From Chryseobacterium sp. SC28 (GTDB lineage Bacteria > Bacteroidota > Bacteroidia > Flavobacteriales > Weeksellaceae), in contig NZ_QOVY01000020.1 of assembly GCF_003932955.1 (NCBI RefSeq), positions 1 to 42,371 on the forward strand: DNA of 42,371 nt. Direction: 5' to 3'. Of this stretch, positions 7,126 to 16,658 are shown in pieces. A program made the position numbers and the translations under genes. The stretch's first letter is position 1. Every line of letters begins with the position of its first letter. The notes beneath the pieces were generated by a model, which was not told the origin of the DNA, made no database searches, and saw only the letters and a list, made by a program, of their open reading frames with translations.

Positions 7126-9057
7126 ATGAAGAAGGATAAAAATCCGAAGAGATTTTCACTTAATGATAATGTGATGGATCTGGCAGATCTCAAATTTCTG
7201 CCAAGATGGGTCATTTTGTTGATCGATGTGCTGATCGTATTCTTATCACTTATTGTATCGCATTTTTTGATTTCGAGCTTAGAGGTATCTCATTACACCA
7301 CAATTCCTCTGTGGTCTGTTTTTATTTTTATAATGGCGGTTACTGTTTTGTATATGTATGTATTCAAAACCTACTTGGGCGTCATCAGGCATTCTACTTT
7401 CGTGGATTTATTTAAGATTTTCCTGTCGAATCTGTGCGCCGTTTCGACGGTGGCCGCCATCAATTATATTTATTATTTGGCAGCGCACGAGAAGGTGGTT
7501 CTCATTCCCTTTTTGGGATTATATTTTGCGGTGTCCTCTATGTTTCTATTTGTTTTCAGACTTTGTGTCAAAGGCTTTTTCAACATCATCAAAGAAAACA
7601 AAAGAAGTGCTACCCGAAAAAAAATCTATATTCTGGGAGACGACGATACCTCTGTTGCCATCGCCCAGTTGGTTCTTTCCAATCCCAATTTACCCTTTGA
7701 CATCCAGGGTTTTATATCCTATCACGACAAGAAAGTCAGGATCAAATTGCTCGACAGGCCGATTGTGACCAAAACTGACTTTATCAGCAATCTTAAGAAC
7801 GGAATCAAAGAAGTGAGCGGGGTATTGGTTATCAAAGAAGCTTTGCAGAGAGAGGAGCTGGATTTCTGGGTAACGGTATTTTTAGAGCACAATCTGAAAA
7901 TCTACAAGGCGCCCAATATGCAGAAACTGCGAGGTAACGAGATCATCCAACAGATTAATACGATACAGATTGAAGATCTGCTGAATCGGCGGCCCATCAA
8001 GCTGGATAACATGGAAGTCAAGAAAAGACATTTTCAAAAGACCGTGCTGGTGACCGGCGGAGCAGGCTCCATTGGACGAGAAATTGTGCGGCAGGTGGCG
8101 CTTCTGGAGCCTTTGCAGATTGTTATTTTGGATCAGTCGGAGACGCCGCTCTATGATACGGAGCTGGAAATGAAAGAGAAGTATCCTCAGATCAATTTTA
8201 AATTCATTCTGGCCGATATATCGAATTATGAGCGGCTGGAGCCAATCTTCAAAAAGTACAATTTCTCCATGGTTTACCACGCTGCGGCGTACAAGCACGT
8301 GCCGATTGTGGAAGACAATCCGCACGAGGCGGTACTCGTCAATATCCTGGGAACCAAAAATGTGGCTTTGCTGTCTTGCAAATACAAAGTCAACCGCTTT
8401 GTGATGGTATCGACAGACAAGGCCGTGAATCCTACCAACGTGATGGGCGCATCCAAGAGGGTGGCAGAGCTGCTGGTGCAGTCGCTTCAGAATTTCGAAG
8501 GCAACACCACCAAATTCATCACCACGCGTTTCGGGAATGTTTTGGGATCCAACGGTTCGGTGATTCCGCTTTTCAGAAAGCAAATCGAAAAAGGCGGTCC
8601 GGTTACGATCACGCATCCCGACATCGTGCGATACTTTATGACGATTGCCGAGGCTTGCGAATTGGTTTTGAATGCCGGGACGATGGGGCAGGGTGGTGAA
8701 ATCTACGTCTTCGATATGGGCGAGCCGGTGAAAATTCTGGATCTCGCGAAAAGAATGATAAAACTCTCGGGTTTCGAGCCCGATATCGATATAAAAATTA
8801 TCTATACCGGCCTGCGCCCTGGCGAGAAACTCTACGAAGAGCTGCTGAGCGACAATGCCCGCACCCTACCGACTTCGCACGAGAAAATCATGATTTCCAA
8901 AGATCCGTCGATGTGTTTTGAAGAGATTGACGACTTGACGGAGCAAGTCATACATTATGCAAAGAAAGAAGAGAAGCAGGAGATCGTAAAAGTATTAAAA
9001 TGCATCGTAAAGGAATTCAAAAGCAATAATTCGATCTATGAATCGTTAGATAAATAA
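7126..9057 (+). CDS. Membrane-bound UDP-sugar 4,6-dehydratase (PglF/CapD/FlaA1-like)
   Basis: 643 residues. Four transmembrane helices fill the first ~150 residues, followed by a degenerate nucleotide-binding domain and then the catalytic SDR domain. The SDR part has the NAD-binding TGGAGSIGREI near residues 308-318, YHAAAYKHVP, the STDKAVNPTNVMGASKR active-site segment near 428-444, and a GLRPGEKLYEELL end. Family members make UDP-4-keto-6-deoxy-HexNAc from UDP-GlcNAc, sometimes with C5 epimerisation. Its product is the expected substrate of the preceding aminotransferase. The length and membrane anchor are those of the full-length PglF/WbpM type, not the short FlaA1 type. Confidence 0.92.
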   Translation: MKKDKNPKRFSLNDNVMDLADLKFLPRWVILLIDVLIVFLSLIVSHFLISSLEVSHYTTIPLWSVFIFIMAVTVLYMYVFKTYLGVIRHSTFVDLFKIFLSNLCAVSTVAAINYIYYLAAHEKVVLIPFLGLYFAVSSMFLFVFRLCVKGFFNIIKENKRSATRKKIYILGDDDTSVAIAQLVLSNPNLPFDIQGFISYHDKKVRIKLLDRPIVTKTDFISNLKNGIKEVSGVLVIKEALQREELDFWVTVFLEHNLKIYKAPNMQKLRGNEIIQQINTIQIEDLLNRRPIKLDNMEVKKRHFQKTVLVTGGAGSIGREIVRQVALLEPLQIVILDQSETPLYDTELEMKEKYPQINFKFILADISNYERLEPIFKKYNFSMVYHAAAYKHVPIVEDNPHEAVLVNILGTKNVALLSCKYKVNRFVMVSTDKAVNPTNVMGASKRVAELLVQSLQNFEGNTTKFITTRFGNVLGSNGSVIPLFRKQIEKGGPVTITHPDIVRYFMTIAEACELVLNAGTMGQGGEIYVFDMGEPVKILDLAKRMIKLSGFEPDIDIKIIYTGLRPGEKLYEELLSDNARTLPTSHEKIMISKDPSMCFEEIDDLTEQVIHYAKKEEKQEIVKVLKCIVKEFKSNNSIYESLDK

Positions 9058-9064
9058 GTTTGTC

Positions 9065-9072
9065 TATATTTG
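9065..9072 (+). promoter_or_regulatory. Candidate -7 box for the export genes
   Basis: TATATTTG fits TAnnTTTG exactly, 8 bp after the dehydratase stop and 33 bp before the ATG of the Wza-like gene. No clear TTG -33 element is at the right spacing. It may start an internal transcript for the Wza/Wzc-like pair. Confidence 0.45.
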
Positions 9073-9105
9073 CAAACTTGTAATGAAATTATCTTCCTAA
9101 GACTC

Positions 9106-9888
9106 ATGAACAAATATTTATTCGCTGTTTGTCTGCCTGTTTTTGTCATTATAGTATCTTGTAAGCCGAAGCAGGATATAGATTATATGCAAAACATCGA
9201 AGAGGTGGCTATCAAAACGTCTCAACGGCAATATAATTCTACCATACAACCTTCCGACCAACTGGTAATAACGGTTCTTGCAAAAGACAATGAGGTGGCC
9301 AAGCCCTTCAACCAGAACTATTATTCCTCGGATATGTCTCAGTTTTCTTCCGTGCCATCGCGCAGTGCAACGGTGGAGCCCACCTACATCGTGGATAGCA
9401 ATGGTAACATCGATTTTCCCATTCTCGGCACTTTGAACACGACCGGAAAGACTTTGGATCAGTTTAAAGATGAACTTAAAGAAAAACTTCGCAGATATAT
9501 CAAAGACCCCGGCGTGAATATCAAAATGGCCAATTTCAAAGTGACGGTATTAGGAGAAGTCAACAGAAGCGGCGTGATCCCCATCCCCGACGGCCAGCCC
9601 ACCACCATCCTTAATGTCATAGGCTTAGCAGGCGATCTCACGATCTATGGGCAAAGAAAGAATATCTTGCTGGTAAGAAATGTGGACGGAGAGACGACCA
9701 AACATTATATTGACCTCACCGACGCCGAGTTATTCAATTCGCCTTATTACTACGTGAAACAAAATGATGTCATCTACGTTTCGCCGAACAATGTCAGAAA
9801 AAGTGCTTCGTCTTATGGCCCTCAGATTGGTATTTGGATATCGGTGGCCTCTGTGATTTTAGGAGTTTTAGCCATTTTGGTCAGATAG
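9106..9888 (+). CDS. Polysaccharide export lipoprotein (Wza/BexD-like)
   Basis: About 260 residues from ATG 9106. The N-terminus MNKYLFAVCLPVFVIIVSC is a lipoprotein signal with the lipobox Cys at residue 19. The export domain follows: IQPSDQLVITVL at the start of the Poly_export segment, a PTYIVDSNGNIDFPILG motif, and then a SLBB domain with VTVLGEVNRSGVIPIPDG. A hydrophobic stretch at the very C-terminus (WISVASVILGVLAILV) is common in flavobacterial members. It should form the outer-membrane or periplasmic channel for polysaccharide export, working with the Wzc-like kinase downstream. The first upstream initiator in frame is a TTG inside the -7 box, so ATG 9106 is chosen. Confidence 0.92.
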   Translation: MNKYLFAVCLPVFVIIVSCKPKQDIDYMQNIEEVAIKTSQRQYNSTIQPSDQLVITVLAKDNEVAKPFNQNYYSSDMSQFSSVPSRSATVEPTYIVDSNGNIDFPILGTLNTTGKTLDQFKDELKEKLRRYIKDPGVNIKMANFKVTVLGEVNRSGVIPIPDGQPTTILNVIGLAGDLTIYGQRKNILLVRNVDGETTKHYIDLTDAELFNSPYYYVKQNDVIYVSPNNVRKSASSYGPQIGIWISVASVILGVLAILVR

Positions 9889-10001
9889 TAAATGTTGTTC
9901 AAGAATGCTGATAAAACTACCCCCAACCTTTCAACGCCTTTAAATAAAAAGGAATACTGCAATTGTATTACTGTTTGCTATAATCATAAATAAAGACTTA
10001 A

Positions 10002-12362
10002 ATGGACGTTACCAATAAAGAAGAAGAATTCAATTTAAGAGAGATTATCAAGCCTTACGTCAAAAGATGGCGGTGGTTTCTGTTCTCGCTTATTCTTACG
10101 ACATTATTAGCGATTATATACATCAAATTTACGGCGCCCGTTTACAAAACGCAATCATCTGTTTTGATCAAAGATGCCAAGAAAATGTCCAGCGCATCCG
10201 GAGATTTTGGCGTGCTGGCCGGTTTAGGCGGCTTTGCGGGGATGGGAACCAACAGCATCGAGAACGAATTGGAAATCTTCAAGTCCAAAAAGATTATCGA
10301 AGATGCGACCAAAGAACTGAAACTGCAGGTTGCCATCTATTCCCGTGAGGCATTTTATGATGTAGAACTGTACAAGGATACGACGCCTTTCAACATTATT
10401 GTGATCAACGAAAAACAGTATGCCGAGTTGCCCGAAAAGCCGATTGACATCAAAATTAAAGGCGATAAGATCACGCTCTCTTCCGAAGAGTTTAAAAAAG
10501 ACATTAGCACCACCTTCAACAAAACGATCAGTTTGCCTTATGCCAATTTCATTATCGTAAAAAATCCCAAATTCAACAGGAAAAAAGTCAAAAAATTAGA
10601 TCTTGACGATTTCTATTTTACCTATTCGGATTTATTTAGCACAGTCAATGATTACCAAGAATCCTTAGAAGTAGATCTGGCAGACAAGGATGCAACGGTC
10701 ATAAACTTGGGAATAGCGGGAGAAAACAAAGACAAAATAAGAGATATACTAAACCGTCTGGTTTTGATTTATAACAGCTATGCGATAAAGGACAAAAATT
10801 CGGAATCCAAAAAGACCAAAGATTTCATCGACGAAAGAATTAATGTCATCTCAAAAGAATTAGGAACGGTAGAAACCGATAAAGAGAGATTCAAGATCGA
10901 TAATGATATTGTCGATATCGGTACAGAAGCCAAAATAAATCTGCAGACCTCTGTCGAAACCAGACAGAAAGCGCTGGAGGTAGAAACCCAGATCGAAATT
11001 GGCAGAATGCTGTTGGGATTCATAGACAGCCAAGCCGGATCCTTTCAGGTGCTCCCTACGAATATTGGTCTGGATAACCCGACGGCTACCTCCAATATCG
11101 CCGCCTACAACAAACTGGTGATGGACAGAAACCGGCTGTTGGAAAATGCAACTCCCGAGAACCCTTTGGTCAAGGAGGTGACCAAAGAATTGGCGGGTCT
11201 TAAAAATGCTATGCGCGAAAGCATTCAGCGGTATATTGCCAATCTCAATACGACCAAAAACCAAATTGACGGAGAAAACAGCTTTACGAAAAAAGAAATA
11301 GAGAAAATACCAAGACAGGAGCGGTTATTCAGAAACATCGAACGCCAGCAACAAATAAAGGAAAATCTTTTTCTGCTGCTATTGCAGAAGCGCGAGGAAG
11401 CGGCCATCTCTATGGCTATGACCGACGATAAAGCCCGAGTGGTAGATCACGCCTATATACTGAAAAAACCGGTGGCTCCAAAAAAGTTGATTGGGATTTT
11501 GGTCGCTTGGGTTTTGGGATTTCTCATTCCATTTGCATATATTTATATCAAAGAGTTGCTTAATAATAAGGTGGTCAGCAAGCACGATCTGGAGAAACTC
11601 ACCACCACTCCGGTATTATCAGAAATTCCGCGCCTGAACAGAAAGGAAAAAGACACGATTACCACCAATGATCTGTCGCCCTTGGCAGAATCGTTCCGGA
11701 TTTTGGTTACCAATATCAAATTTATGCTCCCGAGAAATAATGTCGCAAAAAATATTTTTGTCACTTCCACGGTAAAGGGCGAAGGCAAGACCTTCGTATC
11801 GGTGAATCTCGCCATAGCATTGGCTTCCACCAAAAATAAGGTGCTCGTCATCGGCAGTGATATCCGGAATCCGCAATTGCAGAGATATAATCCGGAGAAG
11901 AAAGGCGTCAAAGGACTGACGGAATATTTGATTTCTGATGTTGCAGATGCGCGCGCCATCATCCACCCAAGCGGTTTTCACCCGAATTGTGATTTCATCT
12001 ATTCCGGCAGCATCCCGCCCAATCCTGCGGATCTGCTGCAGAACGGCAGATATCACGCATTAATCGAGTCGTTGAAAGAAGATTATCAATACATTATCTT
12101 GGACACTGCGCCGCTGATGCTGGTGACAGACTCCTTCCTTTTTGCTGATGTTGCAGATGTTACAGTGTATGTCACCCGCTCGGAAGTGACGGAGAAATCA
12201 TTTATCGGCTTTGCCAATGAAAATATCAGTGCGAACAAACTCACTAATGTAGCATTTGTTTTGAACGACGTCCACAAAAGCAATTTTGGATACGGAAACA
12301 AATATGGATACGGATATCAGGCAGACGAGAAGAAATGGTGGCAGAAAATATTCAATATGTAA
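10002..12362 (+). CDS. Wzc-like polysaccharide copolymerase and tyrosine autokinase
   Basis: 786 residues of the inner-membrane chain-length regulator family with a fused BY-kinase. A transmembrane helix near residues 28-45 precedes a Wzz-like periplasmic region with long coiled coils. A second helix near 500-520 leads to the kinase: Walker A KGEGKTFVSVNLA (about 590-602), Walker A' VIGSDIRNP with Asp620, and Walker B IILDTAPLM. The C-terminus carries a tyrosine cluster, YGNKYGYGYQ, the usual autophosphorylation tail. It controls polymer length and export with the Wza-like protein 113 bp upstream. The stop is 4 bp before the flippase gene, and composition changes sharply there. Confidence 0.93.
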   Translation: MDVTNKEEEFNLREIIKPYVKRWRWFLFSLILTTLLAIIYIKFTAPVYKTQSSVLIKDAKKMSSASGDFGVLAGLGGFAGMGTNSIENELEIFKSKKIIEDATKELKLQVAIYSREAFYDVELYKDTTPFNIIVINEKQYAELPEKPIDIKIKGDKITLSSEEFKKDISTTFNKTISLPYANFIIVKNPKFNRKKVKKLDLDDFYFTYSDLFSTVNDYQESLEVDLADKDATVINLGIAGENKDKIRDILNRLVLIYNSYAIKDKNSESKKTKDFIDERINVISKELGTVETDKERFKIDNDIVDIGTEAKINLQTSVETRQKALEVETQIEIGRMLLGFIDSQAGSFQVLPTNIGLDNPTATSNIAAYNKLVMDRNRLLENATPENPLVKEVTKELAGLKNAMRESIQRYIANLNTTKNQIDGENSFTKKEIEKIPRQERLFRNIERQQQIKENLFLLLLQKREEAAISMAMTDDKARVVDHAYILKKPVAPKKLIGILVAWVLGFLIPFAYIYIKELLNNKVVSKHDLEKLTTTPVLSEIPRLNRKEKDTITTNDLSPLAESFRILVTNIKFMLPRNNVAKNIFVTSTVKGEGKTFVSVNLAIALASTKNKVLVIGSDIRNPQLQRYNPEKKGVKGLTEYLISDVADARAIIHPSGFHPNCDFIYSGSIPPNPADLLQNGRYHALIESLKEDYQYIILDTAPLMLVTDSFLFADVADVTVYVTRSEVTEKSFIGFANENISANKLTNVAFVLNDVHKSNFGYGNKYGYGYQADEKKWWQKIFNM

Positions 12363-12366
12363 TGTA

Positions 12367-13731
12367 ATGCATAGTAAATTTGTTAATGCTCTTGTTAATA
12401 AATCAGGATTAAATACTGCGGTAATATTTACTGTTGCGAGCCGACTGGTTCAGGGGGCGGGCGGCTTTCTAAGTATATTTTTTGTTGTTAGATTTTTGAA
12501 TAAAATAGAGCAAGGTTATTTTTACACTTTCGGAAGTATTTTAGCTTTACAAGTCTTTTTCGAATTAGGATTGACTTCGATCATTACACAGTTTACAGCG
12601 CATGAATTTGCTAAGTTAAATTTCAAAAGTCAGGAAAGGCTAGAAGGAGACCCAGTAAGCTTATCAAGAATTTCTTCTTTGCTTCATTTATCTGTGAAAT
12701 GGTTTTCTGTTCTGAGCCTTTGCCTATTTGTTGTGCTAAGTCTATTTGGTTATATTTTTTTTAGTCATTATGGTAAAGATCCAATTAATTGGTTTTATCC
12801 TTGGATTATCTTGGTTTTTACAAGTAGTGTAAATCTTTTGCTAACTCCTATTTTATCATTTTTAGAAGGATTAGGAAAAGTCAAGGAAATAGCATTGATC
12901 AGACTGGTGCAGTATACATTACAAGCATGCCTCGTTCTTTCTCTTCTGTCACTGAATTTTCATCTTTTTTCAAGTCCAATTGCCAATTTTTTATCTCTAT
13001 TAGTAATTCCAATATTTATATTTTTCAGCTACAGGAAAAATGTACTCATAAATATTTGGAAAAACATAGGATCCGAAAGAGTGAATTACAAAAAGGAAAT
13101 TCTCCCTTTTCAGTGGAAGATATCATTAAGTTGGATCAGTGGATATTTTATTTATCAGCTTTTCAATCCAGTAGTTTTTGCAACAGAAGGCGCTATCGTG
13201 GCGGGTCAAATGGGACTTTCCTTAGCAATATTTAACGGAATTCAAAGTATTTCTCTGAGTTGGTTAAATACCAAAATACCTTCGTTTTCTGTACTAATAG
13301 CCAATGAAGAATACAGTAAATTGGATAGGATTTTTAGAAATACAGTGTTGCAATCAACTGTGGTTTCATTTCTTGGAGTTTTAGTTTTTCTGTTTTTCCT
13401 TTATATTTCGAGTTTATATAATTTTGATTTTTCAAAGAGATTTTTATCATTCACATTATTATCGTTATTAGGTTTTTCAATTATAGTCAATCAATTTGTG
13501 GCAGGACTGGCAATTTATTTAAGGTGCCACAAAAAAGAACCTTTTCTCTATTTTTCTATTGTAATTGCCATTTTGATTGGTGTAGGAATTTTTTTGTTTG
13601 GTCGGTTTTTCGGAATCTGGGGTATTATTTTGTGGTATAGTTTTGTGATCGTAGGCTTGAGTCTACCTTGGGCAATTTTCATATTTTTGAAGAAACGAAG
13701 AGAGTGGCATTATAATCATCCAACGTATTAA
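12367..13731 (+). CDS. Polysaccharide flippase (Wzx-like, MATE/MOP superfamily)
   Basis: 454 residues from ATG 12367; the open frame extends back into the kinase gene but that part is not membrane-like and is rejected. About 12 hydrophobic segments run through the protein, starting with NTAVIFTVASRLVQGAGGF, the normal start of lipid-linked oligosaccharide flippases. It would move undecaprenyl-linked repeat units across the inner membrane. It opens the AT-rich block that runs to about 18.9 kb, with many TTA, ATA and TTT codons, unlike the kinase gene just before. This suggests an exchangeable serotype cassette. Confidence 0.88.
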   Translation: MHSKFVNALVNKSGLNTAVIFTVASRLVQGAGGFLSIFFVVRFLNKIEQGYFYTFGSILALQVFFELGLTSIITQFTAHEFAKLNFKSQERLEGDPVSLSRISSLLHLSVKWFSVLSLCLFVVLSLFGYIFFSHYGKDPINWFYPWIILVFTSSVNLLLTPILSFLEGLGKVKEIALIRLVQYTLQACLVLSLLSLNFHLFSSPIANFLSLLVIPIFIFFSYRKNVLINIWKNIGSERVNYKKEILPFQWKISLSWISGYFIYQLFNPVVFATEGAIVAGQMGLSLAIFNGIQSISLSWLNTKIPSFSVLIANEEYSKLDRIFRNTVLQSTVVSFLGVLVFLFFLYISSLYNFDFSKRFLSFTLLSLLGFSIIVNQFVAGLAIYLRCHKKEPFLYFSIVIAILIGVGIFLFGRFFGIWGIILWYSFVIVGLSLPWAIFIFLKKRREWHYNHPTY

Positions 13732-13736
13732 TTATT

Positions 13737-14696
13737 ATGGATATTTTATCTATAGTTATTCCAACATATAATAGGAGAGAGATTCTACAGTATAATCTTA
13801 ATTATATTCTGGATGAAATAATTGAATTTGATATACCGATCTATATATCGGATGATAGTCCCAATGATGAAACAAAAGTGATGGTCGAGAATATTCGGAA
13901 AAGATATTCAAGAATTTTTTATAGCAAAAATGAACCTCGTCTAGGCCACGACAAAAACTGCATTGCCACTCTCAAGATGCCAAACGCAGAGTATGTATGG
14001 TATCTTGGCGATTCTATGATTATTAAAAAAGGAAGTATAAAAAAAATATTATCTATTATTCATAGACATTCTCCTGATTTTATATCATTTAAAGAGCAGA
14101 ATCGACGTATAGATATACCATCAGGCCTTATATCTAAAGCCGATACTATTTTTAATGATCTTGCTTGGCATCTGACAATGTCCGGTACGACGATTTACAA
14201 GAAAAACAAAATAAAATTTGAGAATTTTAATTTGAATAAATTCAAAAATTTTCCCCAGTTGGCTCTGATTTTTGTCAGCTTTGATGACAATCAAAGCAAA
14301 TTTTTTTGGCTCAACGAAAGTTTGATCTGTGGTAATGTAAATAAAAAAAGCTATTGGTCTGCCAATGTTTTTGAAGTGTTTTTTAAGGATTTGGAAAATA
14401 CCCTCACCAATCTCCCTCAAAAATATAATACAAAGGATATTTCTAAAATAGTAAAAAAACATAATGTGCAATCACAGCTTTTCAGTTATTCGAATATGAT
14501 CCATTTTAGGATGGCCGGGGCTTATAATTATCGCGTTTGGAGAAAATACTTCAATCGATTTTACACGCAGACAGACTGTAATATCTTTTTTTTATTTTTG
14601 CTTTCCATAACATCCCAAAAAATATTAAAAAAATTGTACATTCTTTTTAGAAAAATAAAACCTAAAAATCTTAACGATACTAAAATAAGCACTTAA
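13737..14696 (+). CDS. Glycosyltransferase family 2
   Basis: 319 residues. The GT-A start LSIVIPTYNRREILQYNL and the acidic pair in YISDDSPND are clear. The position of the second acidic motif reads VWYLGDSMII, so the usual DxD is reduced to a single Asp, which occurs in some GT2 members. The C-terminal third is lysine- and aromatic-rich with a hydrophobic patch near the end, suggesting membrane contact. It starts 5 bp after the flippase. It should add one sugar to the lipid-linked repeat unit; donor and linkage are unknown. Confidence 0.85.
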   Translation: MDILSIVIPTYNRREILQYNLNYILDEIIEFDIPIYISDDSPNDETKVMVENIRKRYSRIFYSKNEPRLGHDKNCIATLKMPNAEYVWYLGDSMIIKKGSIKKILSIIHRHSPDFISFKEQNRRIDIPSGLISKADTIFNDLAWHLTMSGTTIYKKNKIKFENFNLNKFKNFPQLALIFVSFDDNQSKFFWLNESLICGNVNKKSYWSANVFEVFFKDLENTLTNLPQKYNTKDISKIVKKHNVQSQLFSYSNMIHFRMAGAYNYRVWRKYFNRFYTQTDCNIFFLFLLSITSQKILKKLYILFRKIKPKNLNDTKIST

Positions 14697-14790
14697 AATT
14701 CACTGTAAGAAGCTGCAAGATGAATTTCAGTCTATCCATCGCTGATTAATTTACACCACTGTGTTTTTGATTAGCATAATTTAACAATCA

Positions 14791-15834
14791 ATGGTAATTT
14801 TACTTTTTTTCATATTTGCACTGATATCGATATTTTATATCGTTCCGCCTAAAAATAAAACCATCAATAATGTAGTTACCGTCTTCCTTGTAATAATATT
14901 AATCTTGGTTGCGGGCTTGCGAGGCAAAAATGTCGATAGTGATTATTATGTTTATTATGACAATTGGCGCACTATAAATATGAGAGATGATTTGGAGTAT
15001 TCTTTCATCTTGATAAAAAAAATAATCAAATCCTACCTCAATCTTGATTTTACTTATTTATTACTGACGTATGCAACGCTGGGAGTTAGTACGAAGGTTA
15101 TAGGAATAAAAAAATTAAGCCCCCTCTTTTATGGTTCGCTATTAATCTATTTCAGCCACTACTTTGTGCTGCATGAGATGACACAAATTAGAATTGGCGT
15201 TGCTACGGGCTTTATTTTAATAGCAATCAATTATCTCATAAAAAAGAACTATTATTTGTTTCTCTTGTTTATGGGAATTGCAATCTTCTTTCACCAGACC
15301 AGTACTATCGCACTGTTAATTATATTCTTTAGTAATTCGAAAAGAAATATGTTATCCTTTATTCTGTTAATACCTCTAGGATATGTTATTTATTTTTCAA
15401 ATTCGTATCTCAATATAGCCGTACCACTACCGTTTTTTCAGGATAAAATAGAAACTTATAAGGAAGCAACCGAATCTGGATTTTTAAAAGATTCCGAGAT
15501 TAATGTGTTTAATGCGTTATTTCTTTTAAGAATACTTGTTTTTTATACCTTGATCTTATTCCGGAAGGAAATAAGCAAACAGTTTTCTGCTTTCTATTAT
15601 TTGATGAAGGTATATTCCGTATCACTATTTACCTTCTTGTTTCTTTCGGATGTTCCTGTGTTTGCTTTCAGAATCCAAGAACTTTTTGGAGTTGTTGAAA
15701 TAATGCTTTTCCCGTCGTTAATATTTATATTTCCCACTAGATTTAGATGGGTTGGCAAAACGACAGTGTGGTTCTTAGCACTAGTTTTATTACTTTTGGA
15801 TATTTATTATAACAAATATATATTGACCTCATGA
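14791..15834 (+). CDS. EpsG/Wzy-like polysaccharide polymerase
   Basis: 347 residues with about ten hydrophobic segments. After the first two helices comes VAGLRGKNVDSDYYVYYDNW, the conserved Arg-Gly...Asp...Tyr pattern at the start of EpsG-family proteins. Further on are EMTQIRIGVATGFILIA and FFHQTSTIAL, with the Arg and His residues usual for this group. It probably polymerises repeat units on the outer face of the inner membrane. The next gene overlaps its end by 4 bp. A 94 bp gap upstream has no recognisable promoter. This is the only polymerase candidate in the locus. Confidence 0.87.
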   Translation: MVILLFFIFALISIFYIVPPKNKTINNVVTVFLVIILILVAGLRGKNVDSDYYVYYDNWRTINMRDDLEYSFILIKKIIKSYLNLDFTYLLLTYATLGVSTKVIGIKKLSPLFYGSLLIYFSHYFVLHEMTQIRIGVATGFILIAINYLIKKNYYLFLLFMGIAIFFHQTSTIALLIIFFSNSKRNMLSFILLIPLGYVIYFSNSYLNIAVPLPFFQDKIETYKEATESGFLKDSEINVFNALFLLRILVFYTLILFRKEISKQFSAFYYLMKVYSVSLFTFLFLSDVPVFAFRIQELFGVVEIMLFPSLIFIFPTRFRWVGKTTVWFLALVLLLLDIYYNKYILTS

Positions 15835-16658
15835 TAAACGTCGCCATATTACTTTCAACGTACAACGGCGCAAGATTTTTAAAAGTTCAAATTGATTCCT
15901 TATTGGCTCAATCATACAAAAACTGGGATTTATATATAAGAGACGATGGCTCAACGGACGGAACTCCAGCTATCATTGATTATTATACATCTAATTATAC
16001 AAATATTCACTTCCTTAAGGATCAAAGCAAAAATAAGGGTGCTTCTCAGAGCTTTATGTGGATTTTAGAAGAAGTCGAAGCCAATTATTATATGTTTTGC
16101 GATCAGGATGATTTTTGGCTACCGGGCAAAATAGAAATTACATTAAATGCCATGAAAGACTTAGAATCGTATTATCCCGAATTGCCACTTTTAGTTCATA
16201 CGGATTTAATTGTTACCGACAGTAACTTGCAAGAAATTAGTGCTTCATTTTGGAAATATGCCAGACTAAAGCAAAATTATTTGACCAAATTCAAGTGGTT
16301 GGGGGTTTGTAATGGTGTTACAGGCTGTGCAATGATGATAAACAACAAAGCAAAGAAAATAGCCATCCCAACACCTTTTGACGCTCCAATGCACGACTAC
16401 TGGGTGGCTCTGAGAGTTGCCCAGCAAGGAAAGATTTCATTCATTGCAAAGCCAACTATCTTATACCGCCAACATGCTAAAAATGAAGTAGGAGCACAAA
16501 ATACCAATTACAACTATTTTATACAGAAGATAAAACATTTTTCCACCACCATAAAAAATCAATTGAAGCAACACACATTCTTAAAAGAACTTGGCTATGG
16601 TAATTTACTGACATTTTATTGGTATAAGTTAAAATATACAATAATTAGAAATATATGA
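15831..16658 (+). CDS. Glycosyltransferase family 2 (rhamnosyltransferase-like)
   Basis: 275 residues. It starts with VAILLSTYNGARFLKVQIDSLL; the nucleotide-binding acidic pair is IRDDGSTDGT and the metal motif is FCDQDDFWLPGK. GVTGCAMMIN and APMHDYWVALR further on are typical of the WcaA-like or rhamnosyltransferase-like subgroup acting on cell-surface polymers. ATGA overlaps couple it to the polymerase before and the transferase after. The subgroup would fit with the rfbC gene downstream (a deoxysugar donor), but donor identity is inference. Confidence 0.9.
   Translation: MINVAILLSTYNGARFLKVQIDSLLAQSYKNWDLYIRDDGSTDGTPAIIDYYTSNYTNIHFLKDQSKNKGASQSFMWILEEVEANYYMFCDQDDFWLPGKIEITLNAMKDLESYYPELPLLVHTDLIVTDSNLQEISASFWKYARLKQNYLTKFKWLGVCNGVTGCAMMINNKAKKIAIPTPFDAPMHDYWVALRVAQQGKISFIAKPTILYRQHAKNEVGAQNTNYNYFIQKIKHFSTTIKNQLKQHTFLKELGYGNLLTFYWYKLKYTIIRNI

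Noticed and set aside
6116-7159. 347-codon minus-strand frame opposite the aminotransferase
   Set aside because: The plus-strand protein carries all DegT-family motifs; the antisense product is arginine- and histidine-rich without a domain.
9889-10001. Riboswitch or JUMPstart-like element in the Wza-Wzc gap
   Set aside because: Only a short CCTTT/AAAGG pairing is visible; no conserved motif is recognised.
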